The position numbers and the translations under genes were made by a program. From Micromonospora tulbaghiae (GTDB lineage Bacteria; Actinomycetota; Actinomycetes; Mycobacteriales; Micromonosporaceae), in assembly GCF_900091605.1 (NCBI RefSeq), contig NZ_FMCQ01000001.1:248001-312000 (forward strand): DNA of 64,000 nucleotides, written 5' to 3'. The notes under the pieces were generated by a model. That model did no database searches, was not told where the DNA came from, and saw only the letters and a program-made list of their open reading frames with translations. Positions 35,595-44,478 of the stretch are shown in pieces. Position 1 is the first letter of the stretch. The number at the start of each line of letters is the position of its first letter.

Positions 35595-36245
35595 TCAGGC
35601 TGGGGAGAAGGCGGCCTGGCGGCGGGCGTCGACCTCGGCGGCCAGCTCCGGGGCGCGCTCCAGCGCCGCCGGGAAGCCGCAGGCGGCAAGCCAGTTCGCC
35701 AGCATCAGGTGACCGCCCTCGGTCAGCACCGACTCCGGGTGGAACTGCACGCCCTCGATCGGCAGCGTGCGGTGCCGCATCGCCATCACCACGCCGGAGG
35801 CGGTCCGGCCGGTGACCTCCAACTCGTCGGGAAGCGTCTCGGGCAGTACGGCCAGCGAGTGGTACCGGGTGGCGGTGAACGGGTCGGGCAGCCCGGCGAG
35901 CACGCCCACGCCGTCGTGGCGTACCTCCGAGGTCTTGCCGTGCAGCAGTTCCGGCGCGCGGGCGACAGTCGCGCCGAACGCCTCGCCGATCGCCTGGTGA
36001 CCCAGGCAGACGCCGAAGATCGGGACCTTGCCGGCGTACTCGCGGATCACGTCCAGGCAGATGCCGGCCCGGTCCGGGCTGCCCGGACCGGGCGACAGCA
36101 GGACACCGGCGGCGCCGACGCGGCCCACCTCGGCGACGTCGATCTCGTCGTTGCGCCGCACTTCGCAGTCGGCGCCGAGCTGGCCGAGGTACTGCACGAG
36201 GTTGAAGACGAACGAGTCGTAGTTGTCGATCACCAGTACGCGCAT
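35595..36245 (-). CDS. Anthranilate/aminodeoxychorismate synthase glutamine amidotransferase subunit
   Basis: 216 residues. Class I glutamine amidotransferase that supplies ammonia to a TrpE or PabB partner. N-terminus RVLVIDNYDSFVFNLVQYLG, oxyanion loop LSPGPGSPDRAG, nucleophile elbow GVCLGHQAIGE (Cys near 83) and the His-Glu pair in GVQFHPESVLTEGG (about 173-186). ATG at 36245 has AGGTGA 5 nt upstream; GTG at 36254 is an alternative. The same gene (called trpG or pabA) sits beside pknB in mycobacteria and streptomycetes, so this is conserved synteny; which pathway it serves cannot be told here. Confidence 0.92.
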   Translation of the reverse strand: MRVLVIDNYDSFVFNLVQYLGQLGADCEVRRNDEIDVAEVGRVGAAGVLLSPGPGSPDRAGICLDVIREYAGKVPIFGVCLGHQAIGEAFGATVARAPELLHGKTSEVRHDGVGVLAGLPDPFTATRYHSLAVLPETLPDELEVTGRTASGVVMAMRHRTLPIEGVQFHPESVLTEGGHLMLANWLAACGFPAALERAPELAAEVDARRQAAFSPA

Positions 36246-36250
36246 CGCTG

Positions 36251-36523
36251 TCACCTGTTCGGGGTGGAGGGTGGGGCGTTGTTCGTCTCGGTGCTGTACG
36301 GCAGCTCCTCCTCGCCGGGCAGCCCGGTGGGTTCGGTGATCCCACCGTCACCCGGTACGCCGGAGTCCTGGGTGACCTGCACGTCGTCGAAGGGCAGCAG
36401 CGGTTCGGCCCACGGGAAGACCACGAACCAGAGCAGCGCGACGGTGGCGGTGGCCAGCACCAGCGAGCCGATCAGCTTGCCGGGCAGCCCGAACGGCAGT
36501 TTGCGCCAGATCCACGAGTACAC
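36251..36523 (-). CDS. Small membrane protein between sortase and amidotransferase genes
   Basis: 90 residues from a GTG at 36523. One central helix (LIGSLVLATATVALLWFVVFPW, about 18-39), followed by an acidic Pro/Gly-rich extracellular part (about 40-90). The start lies 3 bp after the sortase stop and the stop 5 bp before the amidotransferase start, so it belongs to the same operon. Not recognised beyond this; position suggests a role at the cell envelope. Confidence 0.75.
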   Translation of the reverse strand: MYSWIWRKLPFGLPGKLIGSLVLATATVALLWFVVFPWAEPLLPFDDVQVTQDSGVPGDGGITEPTGLPGEEELPYSTETNNAPPSTPNR

Positions 36524-36526
36524 GGC

Positions 36527-38188
36527 TCACGCCTCCAACTCGGCCGGGCGGCCCGCCGACTTGGCCTGCGTGTGGTCCAGCCGGGCGTGGATGATCAGCC
36601 GCTGGTAGTTGTCGAACTTCGGGTTGCAGGTGGTGAGCGTCAGCAGCTTCTCGGTGGCCTTCTGGCCCGCCTTGCCGGGCACCGGCGCGACCACCTCCAC
36701 CTGGGACGGCTTGACGATCCGCTGGTCATAGACCCGGTAGACGAGCCAGTCGGTCCTGGTCTCGACCACTATCGCGTCGCCGGTTTTCAACTCGTCCAGC
36801 CGCCAGAAAGTGGAGCGGATGCGGTGACCGGCGACGGAGAAGTTGCCCACCTCGCCGGGCATGGCGCTGTCCGGGTAGTGGCCCGGGGCGTACCGGATGT
36901 CCTCCGGGCTGACCCCCTCGACCACCACCCAGTGCTTCTCGAACTTGGGGATGTAGAGACCGGCGACCGGCTTCCCCTTGGCCGGCGGCTTCGGCTTCAC
37001 CGTCGGACCGGTGGTCGGGCCGACGGTCGGATCCGCGGTCGCGCCCCACTCCTGGGCGAGCTGGCTGTTCAGGTCGTTCTGGTGGGCCTCGACGATGACC
37101 GCCTTGCCCCAGATCTCGTACCCGGCGAACAGGAGCACCACCAGGCCGAAGGTGATCAGCAGCTCGCCGGTGCCCCGCACGACGGTGCGCAGCCGGGAGC
37201 CGACGGTGGGGCGGGTCAGCTCGGAGTAGACGCTGCGGTACCCCTCGCCGGTCTGCTCGGGCCGCAGCTGCACCACCCGCTCGCCGCGCCGGGGGCGGGG
37301 CGGCTCGGCGGGCGGCTCGCCGCCGCCGCCGTCGCCGGTGTCCGGCGCCGGGGGCACCGCGCCCATCAGCCCGGTGGCGTCCAGGTGGGGGTTCGCGGGT
37401 GGGCGGGTGACGGCGGGCAGCACCGTCGTCGCCCCGGGGTCGGCCGGAGGATTGCGGTCCGCGCCGGTCGGCCCGCCGAGAGGGGGTACGCCGGGCGGCC
37501 GTTCACCACCCCCCGCCGGTCGCCGACCGTCCTCCGGCGGGCGTCCGCCGGCCTCCCACGGGCGGGCGCCGGTCTGCGGTGGCTGTCCACCGCGACCACC
37601 GCGCTCGGGCGGGATCGCCTCACCGGTGGGATGGCGGACGGGGTTCTGCTGTGTCGGCCCGTACGGCCCCGGTCGAGGGGGACGCTCACCCGGCGTGGGT
37701 GGGACGTCGCCGGGCGCGGCGGGGCGCATCCCGGCGGCGGAACCGCCCCGGGGCGCCGGTCCTCGGGCCGGCGGTCCTTGGTGCGCGGGTCCGTACTGCG
37801 CAGAGCCGTGGTGCGCGGGGCCGGCCGGGTGGGGCGTACCCCTGGGGGGAAGCTCGCCGGCCTGCGGCCGGAACCGGGGGTCGGACTCGGCGGGGGAGGC
37901 GCTCGGTGGCTGGTGGGCCTGGCTGCCCGGCCATGGCGGCGGCGGGGCGGTCCGGGGCGAACCGGAAGGCGGCGGGGCCGTCCGGGGCGGGGCGGGAGGC
38001 GGCGGTACGGGCGGCCGGGCGTCCGGACCGCGCCGGGCCGGAGCGGTGTGGGTCGGGCCGGCGTCGGGCCAGGGCAGGTCGAGCGGGGGCGGCGACGCCG
38101 GGGCCGGACGCTCGACCCGGGGGAGGAACGCTGTCGGCTCCTCCCGGCGGTCGTGGCCGGCGCGTTCCCGGGGGTCGCCGCCGGTCAC
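36527..38188 (-). CDS. Class E sortase with long Pro-rich N-terminal region
   Basis: 553 residues. The first about 320 are extremely rich in Pro, Gly and Arg and should be disordered in the cytoplasm. A membrane helix ([20 protein letters not shown], about 342-361) precedes the sortase fold: His in [11 protein letters not shown] (about 454), Cys521 in [21 protein letters not shown] and the essential Arg ten residues later. Class E sortases of actinomycetes attach LAxTG-type proteins to the wall. GTG start overlaps the stop of the DUF881 gene (GTGA). No sorting-signal substrate was recognised in the window. Confidence 0.92.
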   Translation of the reverse strand: MTGGDPRERAGHDRREEPTAFLPRVERPAPASPPPLDLPWPDAGPTHTAPARRGPDARPPVPPPPAPPRTAPPPSGSPRTAPPPPWPGSQAHQPPSASPAESDPRFRPQAGELPPRGTPHPAGPAHHGSAQYGPAHQGPPARGPAPRGGSAAGMRPAAPGDVPPTPGERPPRPGPYGPTQQNPVRHPTGEAIPPERGGRGGQPPQTGARPWEAGGRPPEDGRRPAGGGERPPGVPPLGGPTGADRNPPADPGATTVLPAVTRPPANPHLDATGLMGAVPPAPDTGDGGGGEPPAEPPRPRRGERVVQLRPEQTGEGYRSVYSELTRPTVGSRLRTVVRGTGELLITFGLVVLLFAGYEIWGKAVIVEAHQNDLNSQLAQEWGATADPTVGPTTGPTVKPKPPAKGKPVAGLYIPKFEKHWVVVEGVSPEDIRYAPGHYPDSAMPGEVGNFSVAGHRIRSTFWRLDELKTGDAIVVETRTDWLVYRVYDQRIVKPSQVEVVAPVPGKAGQKATEKLLTLTTCNPKFDNYQRLIIHARLDHTQAKSAGRPAELEA

Positions 38189-38991
38189 CGGGGCACCGTC
38201 GCCGACTGCAACGCGGTGGAGTCCTCGAACGCCGGCACGGTGACTGTGGAGACGCGCTCGACGTACCCGAGTTGGTAGTGGTCGGCCACTTCCTTGAACA
38301 CCCGCACTCCCTCAGAGGCGGCGAGCGCCCGCTGGAGTTCCGCGGGATCGCCGATTGCCACGATCTTGAAAGGAGGGGAGTACACCCGGCCGTGCAGCAG
38401 CAGGGTGTTACCGACGCAGCGTACCGCGCTGGTGCTGAGCACGCGGACGTTCATGATTGACATGGCTTCCGCGCCGCCGGCCCAGAGCGCGTTGACGACC
38501 GCCTGGACGTCGCCCTGGTGCACCACCAGGTCGTCGTTGCTGGCGCCCTTGGGCAGCGGCTGGTCGGGCCGGCGGTCGGCGTCGTTCAGTTCGACCGTCA
38601 CGCCGCTGCCGGTGAGCGCGGTGAATCCGGCGGCCTGGCGGCTGGCGGCGGCCCGGTCCCGCTCGGTCTTGATCGGCCCGTCGGCGCCCGCGAGCGCGGC
38701 GGTCTGGTCCTCCACCTCGGCGCGGAGCCGGGCGGCCTTCGCCTCGCTGGCGGCGACCTCCTCGCGGCGGTCCTCGATCAGCTGGGTGAGCTGGGGCCGG
38801 CGGTCCTCGCGCAGGGACGTGCCGCCCGCGGTGGTGGCGGTGGTGGTGAAGAGCAGGCCGGCCGCGGCGGCGATCAGGGGTACGCCGATGGACCAGCCGG
38901 GGCGGCGCTGGCGGGCGCGCCGGGGCAGCAGGGCGGCTGCCGCGCGGCGGAGGACCTTCTGCCAGGAGGCGGCGCCGGACGTGTACTCCAC
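38185..38991 (-). CDS. DUF881-family membrane protein
   Basis: 268 residues from a GTG. An Arg-rich N-terminus, one membrane helix ([21 protein letters not shown], about 33-53), an extracellular coiled coil ([20 protein letters not shown], about 73-120), then the DUF881 domain with [28 protein letters not shown] and [18 protein letters not shown]. The same family (Rv0012) adjoins crgA and trpG in M. tuberculosis and is linked to cell division. Heads the minus-strand operon with the sortase gene. GGGAAAGGG lies upstream of the start. Confidence 0.9.
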   Translation of the reverse strand: MEYTSGAASWQKVLRRAAAALLPRRARQRRPGWSIGVPLIAAAAGLLFTTTATTAGGTSLREDRRPQLTQLIEDRREEVAASEAKAARLRAEVEDQTAALAGADGPIKTERDRAAASRQAAGFTALTGSGVTVELNDADRRPDQPLPKGASNDDLVVHQGDVQAVVNALWAGGAEAMSIMNVRVLSTSAVRCVGNTLLLHGRVYSPPFKIVAIGDPAELQRALAASEGVRVFKEVADHYQLGYVERVSTVTVPAFEDSTALQSATVPR

Positions 38992-39053
38992 CGGGCGTTC
39001 CCTTTCCCGTCGTTTCGTTCCGGCCCGCGCCGGTGCGAGCCGACCTGCTCGAC

Positions 39054-39075
39054 CCGGAAAGTCCGCTCTTTCCGG
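39054..39075. promoter_or_regulatory. Inverted repeat between DUF881 and crgA
   Basis: CCGGAAAG-(6 nt)-CTTTCCGG is a perfect 8-bp inverted repeat in the 230-bp gap between these divergent division genes; a candidate shared operator. Confidence 0.4.
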
Positions 39076-39221
39076 TTACTGAGTGCACCGGCCTGGCCCC
39101 ATTCGTGGCCTGGACGGTCCGTCGGGACTACGCTAGCTGTCGAACATTATTGGCCATGGACCGTCGCCCTCGCGCCCGGTTGTCAGGCCGGACGAGGTCG
39201 TACCCCCCTCTGGAGAGCGTC

Positions 39222-39485
39222 GTGCCCAAGTCTCAGGTCCGCAAGAAGAAGGTGTACACCCCGCCGACGGACGTGCGTCCGACGGCGACGGCGTCGACGC
39301 GCAAGCCTAGCCCCATCTGGCTGCCGGTCACGGCGGTCACGCTGATCGTGGTGGGCATCGGCTGGCTGGTCCTCTACTACCTGTCCGAGCAGGCGTACCC
39401 GGTCGCCAGCTGGGGCTACTGGAACCTCGCCGTCGGCTTCGGCGCGATGGTCTCGTCGCTGATCCTGCTCTCCCGCTGGCGCTGA
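39222..39485 (+). CDS. crgA: Cell division protein CrgA
   Basis: 87 residues. Basic N-terminus (MPKSQVRKKKVYTPP), then two membrane helices (IWLPVTAVTLIVVGIGWLVLYY and WNLAVGFGAMVSSLILLS) around the conserved linker YLSEQAYPVASWGYWN. CrgA is a small divisome membrane protein of actinobacteria that interacts with FtsZ, FtsQ, FtsI and PBPs. GTG at 39222 has GGAGAG 4 nt upstream. Next to the kinase/PBP locus as in mycobacteria and streptomycetes, and divergent from the DUF881 gene. Confidence 0.96.
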   Translation: MPKSQVRKKKVYTPPTDVRPTATASTRKPSPIWLPVTAVTLIVVGIGWLVLYYLSEQAYPVASWGYWNLAVGFGAMVSSLILLSRWR

Positions 39486-39665
39486 TCCGGCACTGCCCCA
39501 CCCCGGCGTAGCTCACGCCACGCCGCCCCTGCCCGGCGCTTCGACGCCGCTCCACCTAAGGTGTGCGCAGGGCGGCGTGGCCTGGTGCGAGAAGACTCAC
39601 GTTACTGCTGGGTAACCTTGCGCGTAGGCTGCACGGACAAGGCAGCAGACCGGGAGGCCAACTCG

Positions 39666-41864
39666 ATGGGCAGCGTCCAGATCGTCACCACGATCCTCGC
39701 GGCCGCCATCACCGCCGTGGCGGTGTGGCTTGCGGTACGCGCGGTCATGAAGATGACAGCCGTCATCCGGCTCGGCCAGCCCGCGCCGGAGCGGTTCGGC
39801 GACAAGGGCGCGCGCACCAAGAAGATGCTGGTGGAGACCGCCGGTCACACCCGCATGCTGAAGTGGAGCGTGGTCGGCGCCGCCCACTGGTTCGTGATGG
39901 TCGGCTTCATCGTGCTGTCGCTGCTGGTGCTGGAGGCCTACTTCGAGGTGGTCTCGACCGGCGGCGGGCTGCCGATCATCGGGCACTGGACGATCTTCGG
40001 TCTGGTCACCGAGTGGATCGGCATCCTCGGCCTGGTCGGCATCCTGGTGCTGATGGCCATCCGGCTGCGCAACCGGCCCGGCCGCGCGGAGAACCGTTCC
40101 CGGTTCACCGGCTCGACCATGTGGCAGGGCTACTTCGTCGAGTGGGTCGTCCTGCTGGTCCTGATCTTCGGGTTCGTGATCCGGGGCTTCAAGGTCGCCA
40201 CCGACCACTTCGAGTACCCGGTCTGGGCCGCCCCGCTCAGCCACGCGGTCGGCTCGGTGCTCCCGAACTGGGAGGCCGGCGTCAGCGTGGCCGCCCTCAT
40301 CAAGATCTGCATCTCGATGACCTGGCTCATCGTGATCTCGCTGAACGTCACCATGGGCGTGGCCTGGCACCGCTTCCTGGCCTTCCCGAACATCTTCTTC
40401 AAGCGCGACCCGGAGAAGCCGGCCGGCTCCGGCCTGGGCCCGCTGCGCCCGATGACCAGCGAGGGCAAGCCGCTGGACTTCGAGGAGGCCGACCCGGAGA
40501 AGGACCAGTTCGGTGTCGCCCAGGTCGAGCAGTTCACCTGGAAGGGCCTGCTCGACTTCAGCACCTGCACCGAGTGCGGTCGGTGCCAGTCGCAGTGCCC
40601 CGCCTGGAACACCGGCAAGCCGCTGTCGCCGAAGCTGCTGGTGCTGAGCCTGCGCGACCACGCGTACGCCAAGGCGCCATACCTGCTGGCCGGTGGCGGC
40701 AAGGACCTGACCGGCGAGGAGAAGGCCACCGAGGCGCAGCTCGCCCACATGGACGTGCTGGCCCTCGCCGAGGCCGACCGGCCGCTGATCGGCACCGCCG
40801 AAGAGGGCGGCGTCATCGACCCGGACGTGCTCTGGTCCTGCACCACCTGCGGCGCCTGCGTCGAGCAGTGCCCGGTGGACATCGAGCACGTGGACCACAT
40901 CGTCGACATGCGCCGCTACCAGGTGCTGATCGAGTCGAGCTTCCCCTCCGAGGCCGGCGTCATGCTGCGCAACCTGGAGAACAAGGGCAACCCGTGGGGC
41001 GCCCCGCAGAACACCCGCGAGGACTGGACCAAGGGCCTCGGGTTCGAGGTGCCGCGCGTCGGCGAGGTCGACGACTTCGAGTACCTGTTCTGGGTCGGCT
41101 GCGCCGGCGCGTTCGAGGACCGGGCCAAGAAGACCACCCGCGCTGTGGCCACGCTGCTCAACGAGGCGGGCGTCAAGTTCGCCATCCTGGGCGAGGGCGA
41201 GACCTGCTCCGGTGACCCGGCCCGCCGCATCGGCAACGAGTTCGTCTTCCAGATGCTGGCCCAGCAGAACGTCGAGACGCTGAACGAGGCGTTCGAGGGC
41301 CGGGAGAAGAGCAAGCGCAAGATCGTCGCCACCTGCCCGCACTGCTTCAACACCCTGGGCAACGAGTACGGCCAGCTCGGCGGCGAGTTCGAGGTGGTGC
41401 ACCACACCCAGCTGCTGGCCCACCTGGTCAGTGCCGGCAAGCTCACCCCGGTGCAGCCGGTCGACGGCGGCGTGACCTACCACGACCCGTGCTACCTCGG
41501 CCGCCACAACCGGATCTTCGCCGCGCCGCGTGAGGTGCTCGGCGATTCGATCCAGGGCGAGCTGACCGAGATGCCGCGCAACAGCGAGCGCTCCTTCTGC
41601 TGCGGCGCCGGCGGCGCCCGGATGTGGATGGAGGAGAAGATCGGCAAGCGGATCAACGTGGACCGCGTCGAGGAGGCCATGTCCACCGGCGCGAAGACCA
41701 TCGCGGTCGGCTGCCCGTTCTGCTCGACGATGCTCAACGACGGCGTGAACGGCAAGGGCGCGGGCGAGGACGTCGAGGTGGTCGACGTGGCGAGCGTGCT
41801 GCTGCGCTCGGTCAAGCCGGAGGCCCCGGCCGGTGAGCCGGAGGTCGCGCCGGCCGCGAGCTGA
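39666..41864 (+). CDS. etfD: Membrane Fe-S oxidoreductase, EtfD-like (ETF:quinone electron transfer)
   Basis: 732 residues. Five or six N-terminal membrane helices (about 5-260) form a NarI-like b-type region with several His. Two [4Fe-4S] motifs follow, CTECGRCQSQCP (about 301-312) and CTTCGACVEQCP (about 392-403), then two CCG domains (CPHCFNTLGNEY; DPCYLGRHNRI, FCCGAGGARMWMEE) and GCPFCSTML. This is the layout of M. tuberculosis Rv0338c (EtfD), which passes electrons from ETF to menaquinone and is needed for acyl-CoA dehydrogenases. ATG 39666 has GGAGG 9 nt upstream. Heterodisulfide-reductase-like naming is common for the family. Confidence 0.88.
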   Translation: MGSVQIVTTILAAAITAVAVWLAVRAVMKMTAVIRLGQPAPERFGDKGARTKKMLVETAGHTRMLKWSVVGAAHWFVMVGFIVLSLLVLEAYFEVVSTGGGLPIIGHWTIFGLVTEWIGILGLVGILVLMAIRLRNRPGRAENRSRFTGSTMWQGYFVEWVVLLVLIFGFVIRGFKVATDHFEYPVWAAPLSHAVGSVLPNWEAGVSVAALIKICISMTWLIVISLNVTMGVAWHRFLAFPNIFFKRDPEKPAGSGLGPLRPMTSEGKPLDFEEADPEKDQFGVAQVEQFTWKGLLDFSTCTECGRCQSQCPAWNTGKPLSPKLLVLSLRDHAYAKAPYLLAGGGKDLTGEEKATEAQLAHMDVLALAEADRPLIGTAEEGGVIDPDVLWSCTTCGACVEQCPVDIEHVDHIVDMRRYQVLIESSFPSEAGVMLRNLENKGNPWGAPQNTREDWTKGLGFEVPRVGEVDDFEYLFWVGCAGAFEDRAKKTTRAVATLLNEAGVKFAILGEGETCSGDPARRIGNEFVFQMLAQQNVETLNEAFEGREKSKRKIVATCPHCFNTLGNEYGQLGGEFEVVHHTQLLAHLVSAGKLTPVQPVDGGVTYHDPCYLGRHNRIFAAPREVLGDSIQGELTEMPRNSERSFCCGAGGARMWMEEKIGKRINVDRVEEAMSTGAKTIAVGCPFCSTMLNDGVNGKGAGEDVEVVDVASVLLRSVKPEAPAGEPEVAPAAS

Positions 41865-41892
41865 GGCGTACACCCGGCAGGAGCCGGACCAC

Positions 41893-41927
41893 GACGGCGG
41901 CGGCACCCATGCGGTGCCGCCGCCGTC
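41893..41927 (+). terminator. Terminator after etfD
   Basis: Perfect 15-bp stem GACGGCGGCGGCACC (41893-41907) with its complement at 41913-41927 and a CATGC loop, 28 bp after the stop. No strong U-tract. Confidence 0.8.
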
Positions 41928-42003
41928 GCGCGCCACGGGGGTCCGCCGTCGGCGCGCGCGTGCCACAATCACGCGCATCGACGGCCTTCTGCTTCTGACG
42001 CTG

Positions 42004-43311
42004 TTGCCCCTGGTCGGCTTCGTGCTGCTGACCGCCGGCAACGCGTTCTTCGTGGCGGCCGAGTTCGCCCTGGTCACGGTCGACCGGGCGGAGATCGACA
42101 GGCGGGCCGACGAGGGGGACGGCCGGGCCGTCACGGTACGCCGCGCGCTGCGAGAGCTGTCCTTCCAGCTCTCCGGCGCGCAGCTCGGCATCACGCTCAC
42201 CGCGTTGCTCACCGGCTACCTGGCCGAGCCCGCCCTGGCCCGGATCTTCACGCCGCTGCTGCATCCGTTCGGCGGCGCGGAACGCTTCTCCGGCCTGCTC
42301 GCGCTGGCCCTGGCCACGCTCATCTCGATGCTGTTCGGCGAGCTGGTGCCGAAGAACCTCGCGCTGGCCCGCCCGATGCCGGCCGCGCTCGCCACCGCGG
42401 CGCCGATGCGGGCCTTCTCCCGTACCTTCGGCTGGCTGATCCGACTGCTGAACGAGTCCGCGAACCGGCTGGTGCGCCGCCTCGGCGTGGAGCCGCAGGA
42501 GGAACTGGCGAGCGCGCGCTCCCCGGAGGAGCTGGGTCTGCTCGCCGCCATCTCGGCGCGAGCCGGTGCGCTGCCGCCGGACACCGCGATGCTGCTGCGC
42601 CGCACCATCCGCTTCGGCGACAAGCGGGCCGCCGAGGCGATGACGCCCCGGGTGGACGTGACCGCGTTGCGCGCCACCACGACTGTGGCCGAGTTGCTGG
42701 AGGCGTCCCGGCGGACCGGCCGGACCCGGTTCCCGGTGTACGAGGAGACGCTCGACCTGGTCACCGGCGTCGCCGGGGTGCCCGACGCGCTGGGTGTGCC
42801 GCTCGCCCGCCGGGCCGCCACCACAGTCGCCGCCGTCGCCCGGGAACCGGTGTACGTCCCGGAGAGCCTGAACCTGAACGGGGTGCTGGCCGCGCTCAAG
42901 GCCGCCGGGGCGGACCTGGCGATCGTGGTGGACGAGTACGGCGGCACCGACGGCGTGGTGACCGTGGAGGATCTGGTCGAGGAACTGGTCGGAGAGATCG
43001 CCGACGAGTTCGACCCGGACGCGGTGGACGGCTTCGGCCCGGTGGAGCTGACAGTGCCCGGCGGCGAGCGGACCGTCCTGACCGACGGTGTGCTGCGCGC
43101 CGACGAGCTGGTCGAGCAGACCGGGTTCCGGCTGCCCGACGGGCCGTACGAGACGCTCGGCGGCTTCCTCATGGCGCGGCTCGGCCACATCCCGGTGCCG
43201 GGCGAGACGGTCGACGAGGCCGGGTACGAGTTCACGGTGGTGGAGGTCGACCGGCACCGGATCGAGCAGGTGCGGGTGGTGCGCCCCGAGGAGCCCGACG
43301 ACGGTGCCTGA
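42004..43311 (+). CDS. CNNM/HlyC-CorC family membrane protein with CBS domains (1)
   Basis: About 435 residues. DUF21/CNNM membrane domain: GNAFFVAAEFALVTVDRAEIDRR, SGAQLGITLTALLTGYLAEPAL and LFGELVPKNLALARP. Two CBS domains follow (MTPRVDVTALRATTTVAELLEA; YVPESLNLNGVLAALK ending VVDEYGGTDGVVTVEDLVEELVGEI) and then a CorC_HlyC domain. The family handles Mg or Co transport or resistance. The start is uncertain: TTG 42004 is the nearest standard codon, but it trims the first helix; GTG 41914 falls inside the terminator stem; a rare ATC at 41977 would give a natural N-terminus. It overlaps the next gene by 8 bp. Confidence 0.85.
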   Translation: MPLVGFVLLTAGNAFFVAAEFALVTVDRAEIDRRADEGDGRAVTVRRALRELSFQLSGAQLGITLTALLTGYLAEPALARIFTPLLHPFGGAERFSGLLALALATLISMLFGELVPKNLALARPMPAALATAAPMRAFSRTFGWLIRLLNESANRLVRRLGVEPQEELASARSPEELGLLAAISARAGALPPDTAMLLRRTIRFGDKRAAEAMTPRVDVTALRATTTVAELLEASRRTGRTRFPVYEETLDLVTGVAGVPDALGVPLARRAATTVAAVAREPVYVPESLNLNGVLAALKAAGADLAIVVDEYGGTDGVVTVEDLVEELVGEIADEFDPDAVDGFGPVELTVPGGERTVLTDGVLRADELVEQTGFRLPDGPYETLGGFLMARLGHIPVPGETVDEAGYEFTVVEVDRHRIEQVRVVRPEEPDDGA

Positions 43312-44308
43312 ACTACTCGTGGCGGTGGTGTTGCTGCTCGGCAACGCGTTCTTCGTGGGCAGCGAGTTCGCGCTGATCGCGTCCCGCCGTACGGTGATCG
43401 AACCGCTGGCGGCGACGTCGAAGCGGGCGCGGTTGGCGCTGGCGGCGATGAACCAGATCCCGTTGATGATCGCCGGGGCGCAGCTCGGCATCACCGTCTG
43501 CTCGCTCGGCCTCGGCGCGATCGCCGAGCCGGCGCTCGCCCACCTGCTGGAGTCGCCGTTCGCCGCGCTGGGGCTGCCCGCCTCGGCGGTGCACCCGGTG
43601 TCGTTCGTCATCGCGCTGGCAGTGGTGGTGTTCCTGCACACGGTGGTCGGCGAGATGGTGCCGAAGAACATCACGCTGGCCGGGCCGGAGCCGTCGGCGC
43701 TCTGGCTCGGCCCGGCGATGCTGGCGTTCTGCCTGGCCACCAAGCCGCTGCTGCTGGCGATGAAGTGGGCGTCCCGGCAGGTGCTGCGGTGGTGGCGGGT
43801 GGAGGCGACCGACGCGGTGAAGACCGTGTTCACGGCCGAGGAACTGGCCGGGCTGGTCTCCCAGGCGCGTACCGAGGGATTGCTGGACGCCGAGGAGCAC
43901 GCCCGGATCACCGGCGCGCTGGCCCTGCACAGCCGTACCGCGGCGGACGCGCTGCAACCCTGGTCGACGGTGACGACGGTGGCCGAGGACGTCTCACCGG
44001 CGTCGCTGGAGGTGCTGGCGACCCGTACCGGCCGGTCCCGCTTCCCGGTGGTGCAGCGGTCCACCCGCCGGGTGCTCGGTTTCGTGCACGTCAAGGACGT
44101 GCTCGGGTACGCCGGGGCGAGCCGCCGGGCGCCGGTGCCGGCCGCTGTCTACCGGCCGCTGGCTGTGGTGCCGCCGGACCGTACGCTCGCCGATCTGCTG
44201 CTCGCGATGCGCCGCGAACGCCGCCACATGGTGCTGGTCAGCGACGGACGCCGGCCGATGGGTGTGGTGACGCTCGACGACGTATTGACAGCCATCGTCG
44301 GGAGGTGA
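43304..44308 (+). CDS. CNNM/HlyC-CorC family membrane protein with CBS domains (2)
   Basis: 334 residues, a shorter paralogue of the preceding protein. CNNM domain: GNAFFVGSEFALIASRRTVIEPL, IAGAQLGITVCSLGLGAIAEP and VVGEMVPKNITLAGPEP, then two CBS units (DALQPWSTVTTVAEDVSPASLEV; LVSDGRRPMGVVTLDDVLTAIVG). It stops after the CBS pair and lacks the C-terminal CorC_HlyC domain. GTG at 43304 overlaps the upstream stop, so the two are co-translated and may form a heteromeric complex, an arrangement common in actinobacteria. Confidence 0.9.
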   Translation: MPELLVAVVLLLGNAFFVGSEFALIASRRTVIEPLAATSKRARLALAAMNQIPLMIAGAQLGITVCSLGLGAIAEPALAHLLESPFAALGLPASAVHPVSFVIALAVVVFLHTVVGEMVPKNITLAGPEPSALWLGPAMLAFCLATKPLLLAMKWASRQVLRWWRVEATDAVKTVFTAEELAGLVSQARTEGLLDAEEHARITGALALHSRTAADALQPWSTVTTVAEDVSPASLEVLATRTGRSRFPVVQRSTRRVLGFVHVKDVLGYAGASRRAPVPAAVYRPLAVVPPDRTLADLLLAMRRERRHMVLVSDGRRPMGVVTLDDVLTAIVGR

Positions 44309-44326
44309 AATGAATACCCTTGGTGT

Positions 44327-44338
44327 GCAATCGATTGC
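44327..44338. promoter_or_regulatory. Perfect 12-bp palindrome upstream of NlpC/P60 gene 1
   Basis: GCAATCGATTGC, 141 bp before the start of the hydrolase gene. Candidate operator; no ydaO-like RNA is found in this leader. Confidence 0.4.
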
Positions 44339-44478
44339 GGATACGTGATTGAACAAACGGTCGCCTTGATTCCATCGGACGCCTTCCCTAATGTGAGGCA
44401 CCGACCGCTGTGGGTCGTCTGCCTCGAACTTCCCTCTCGCGAGGCGCCCGGCGGTCGGTTGCAAAGGAGTCCGTGCCG

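Noticed and set aside
44309-44478. c-di-AMP riboswitch in front of NlpC/P60 gene 1
   Set aside because: The ydaO core blocks (GGGGTGAATC, CCGTCAGCTAACC) are absent.
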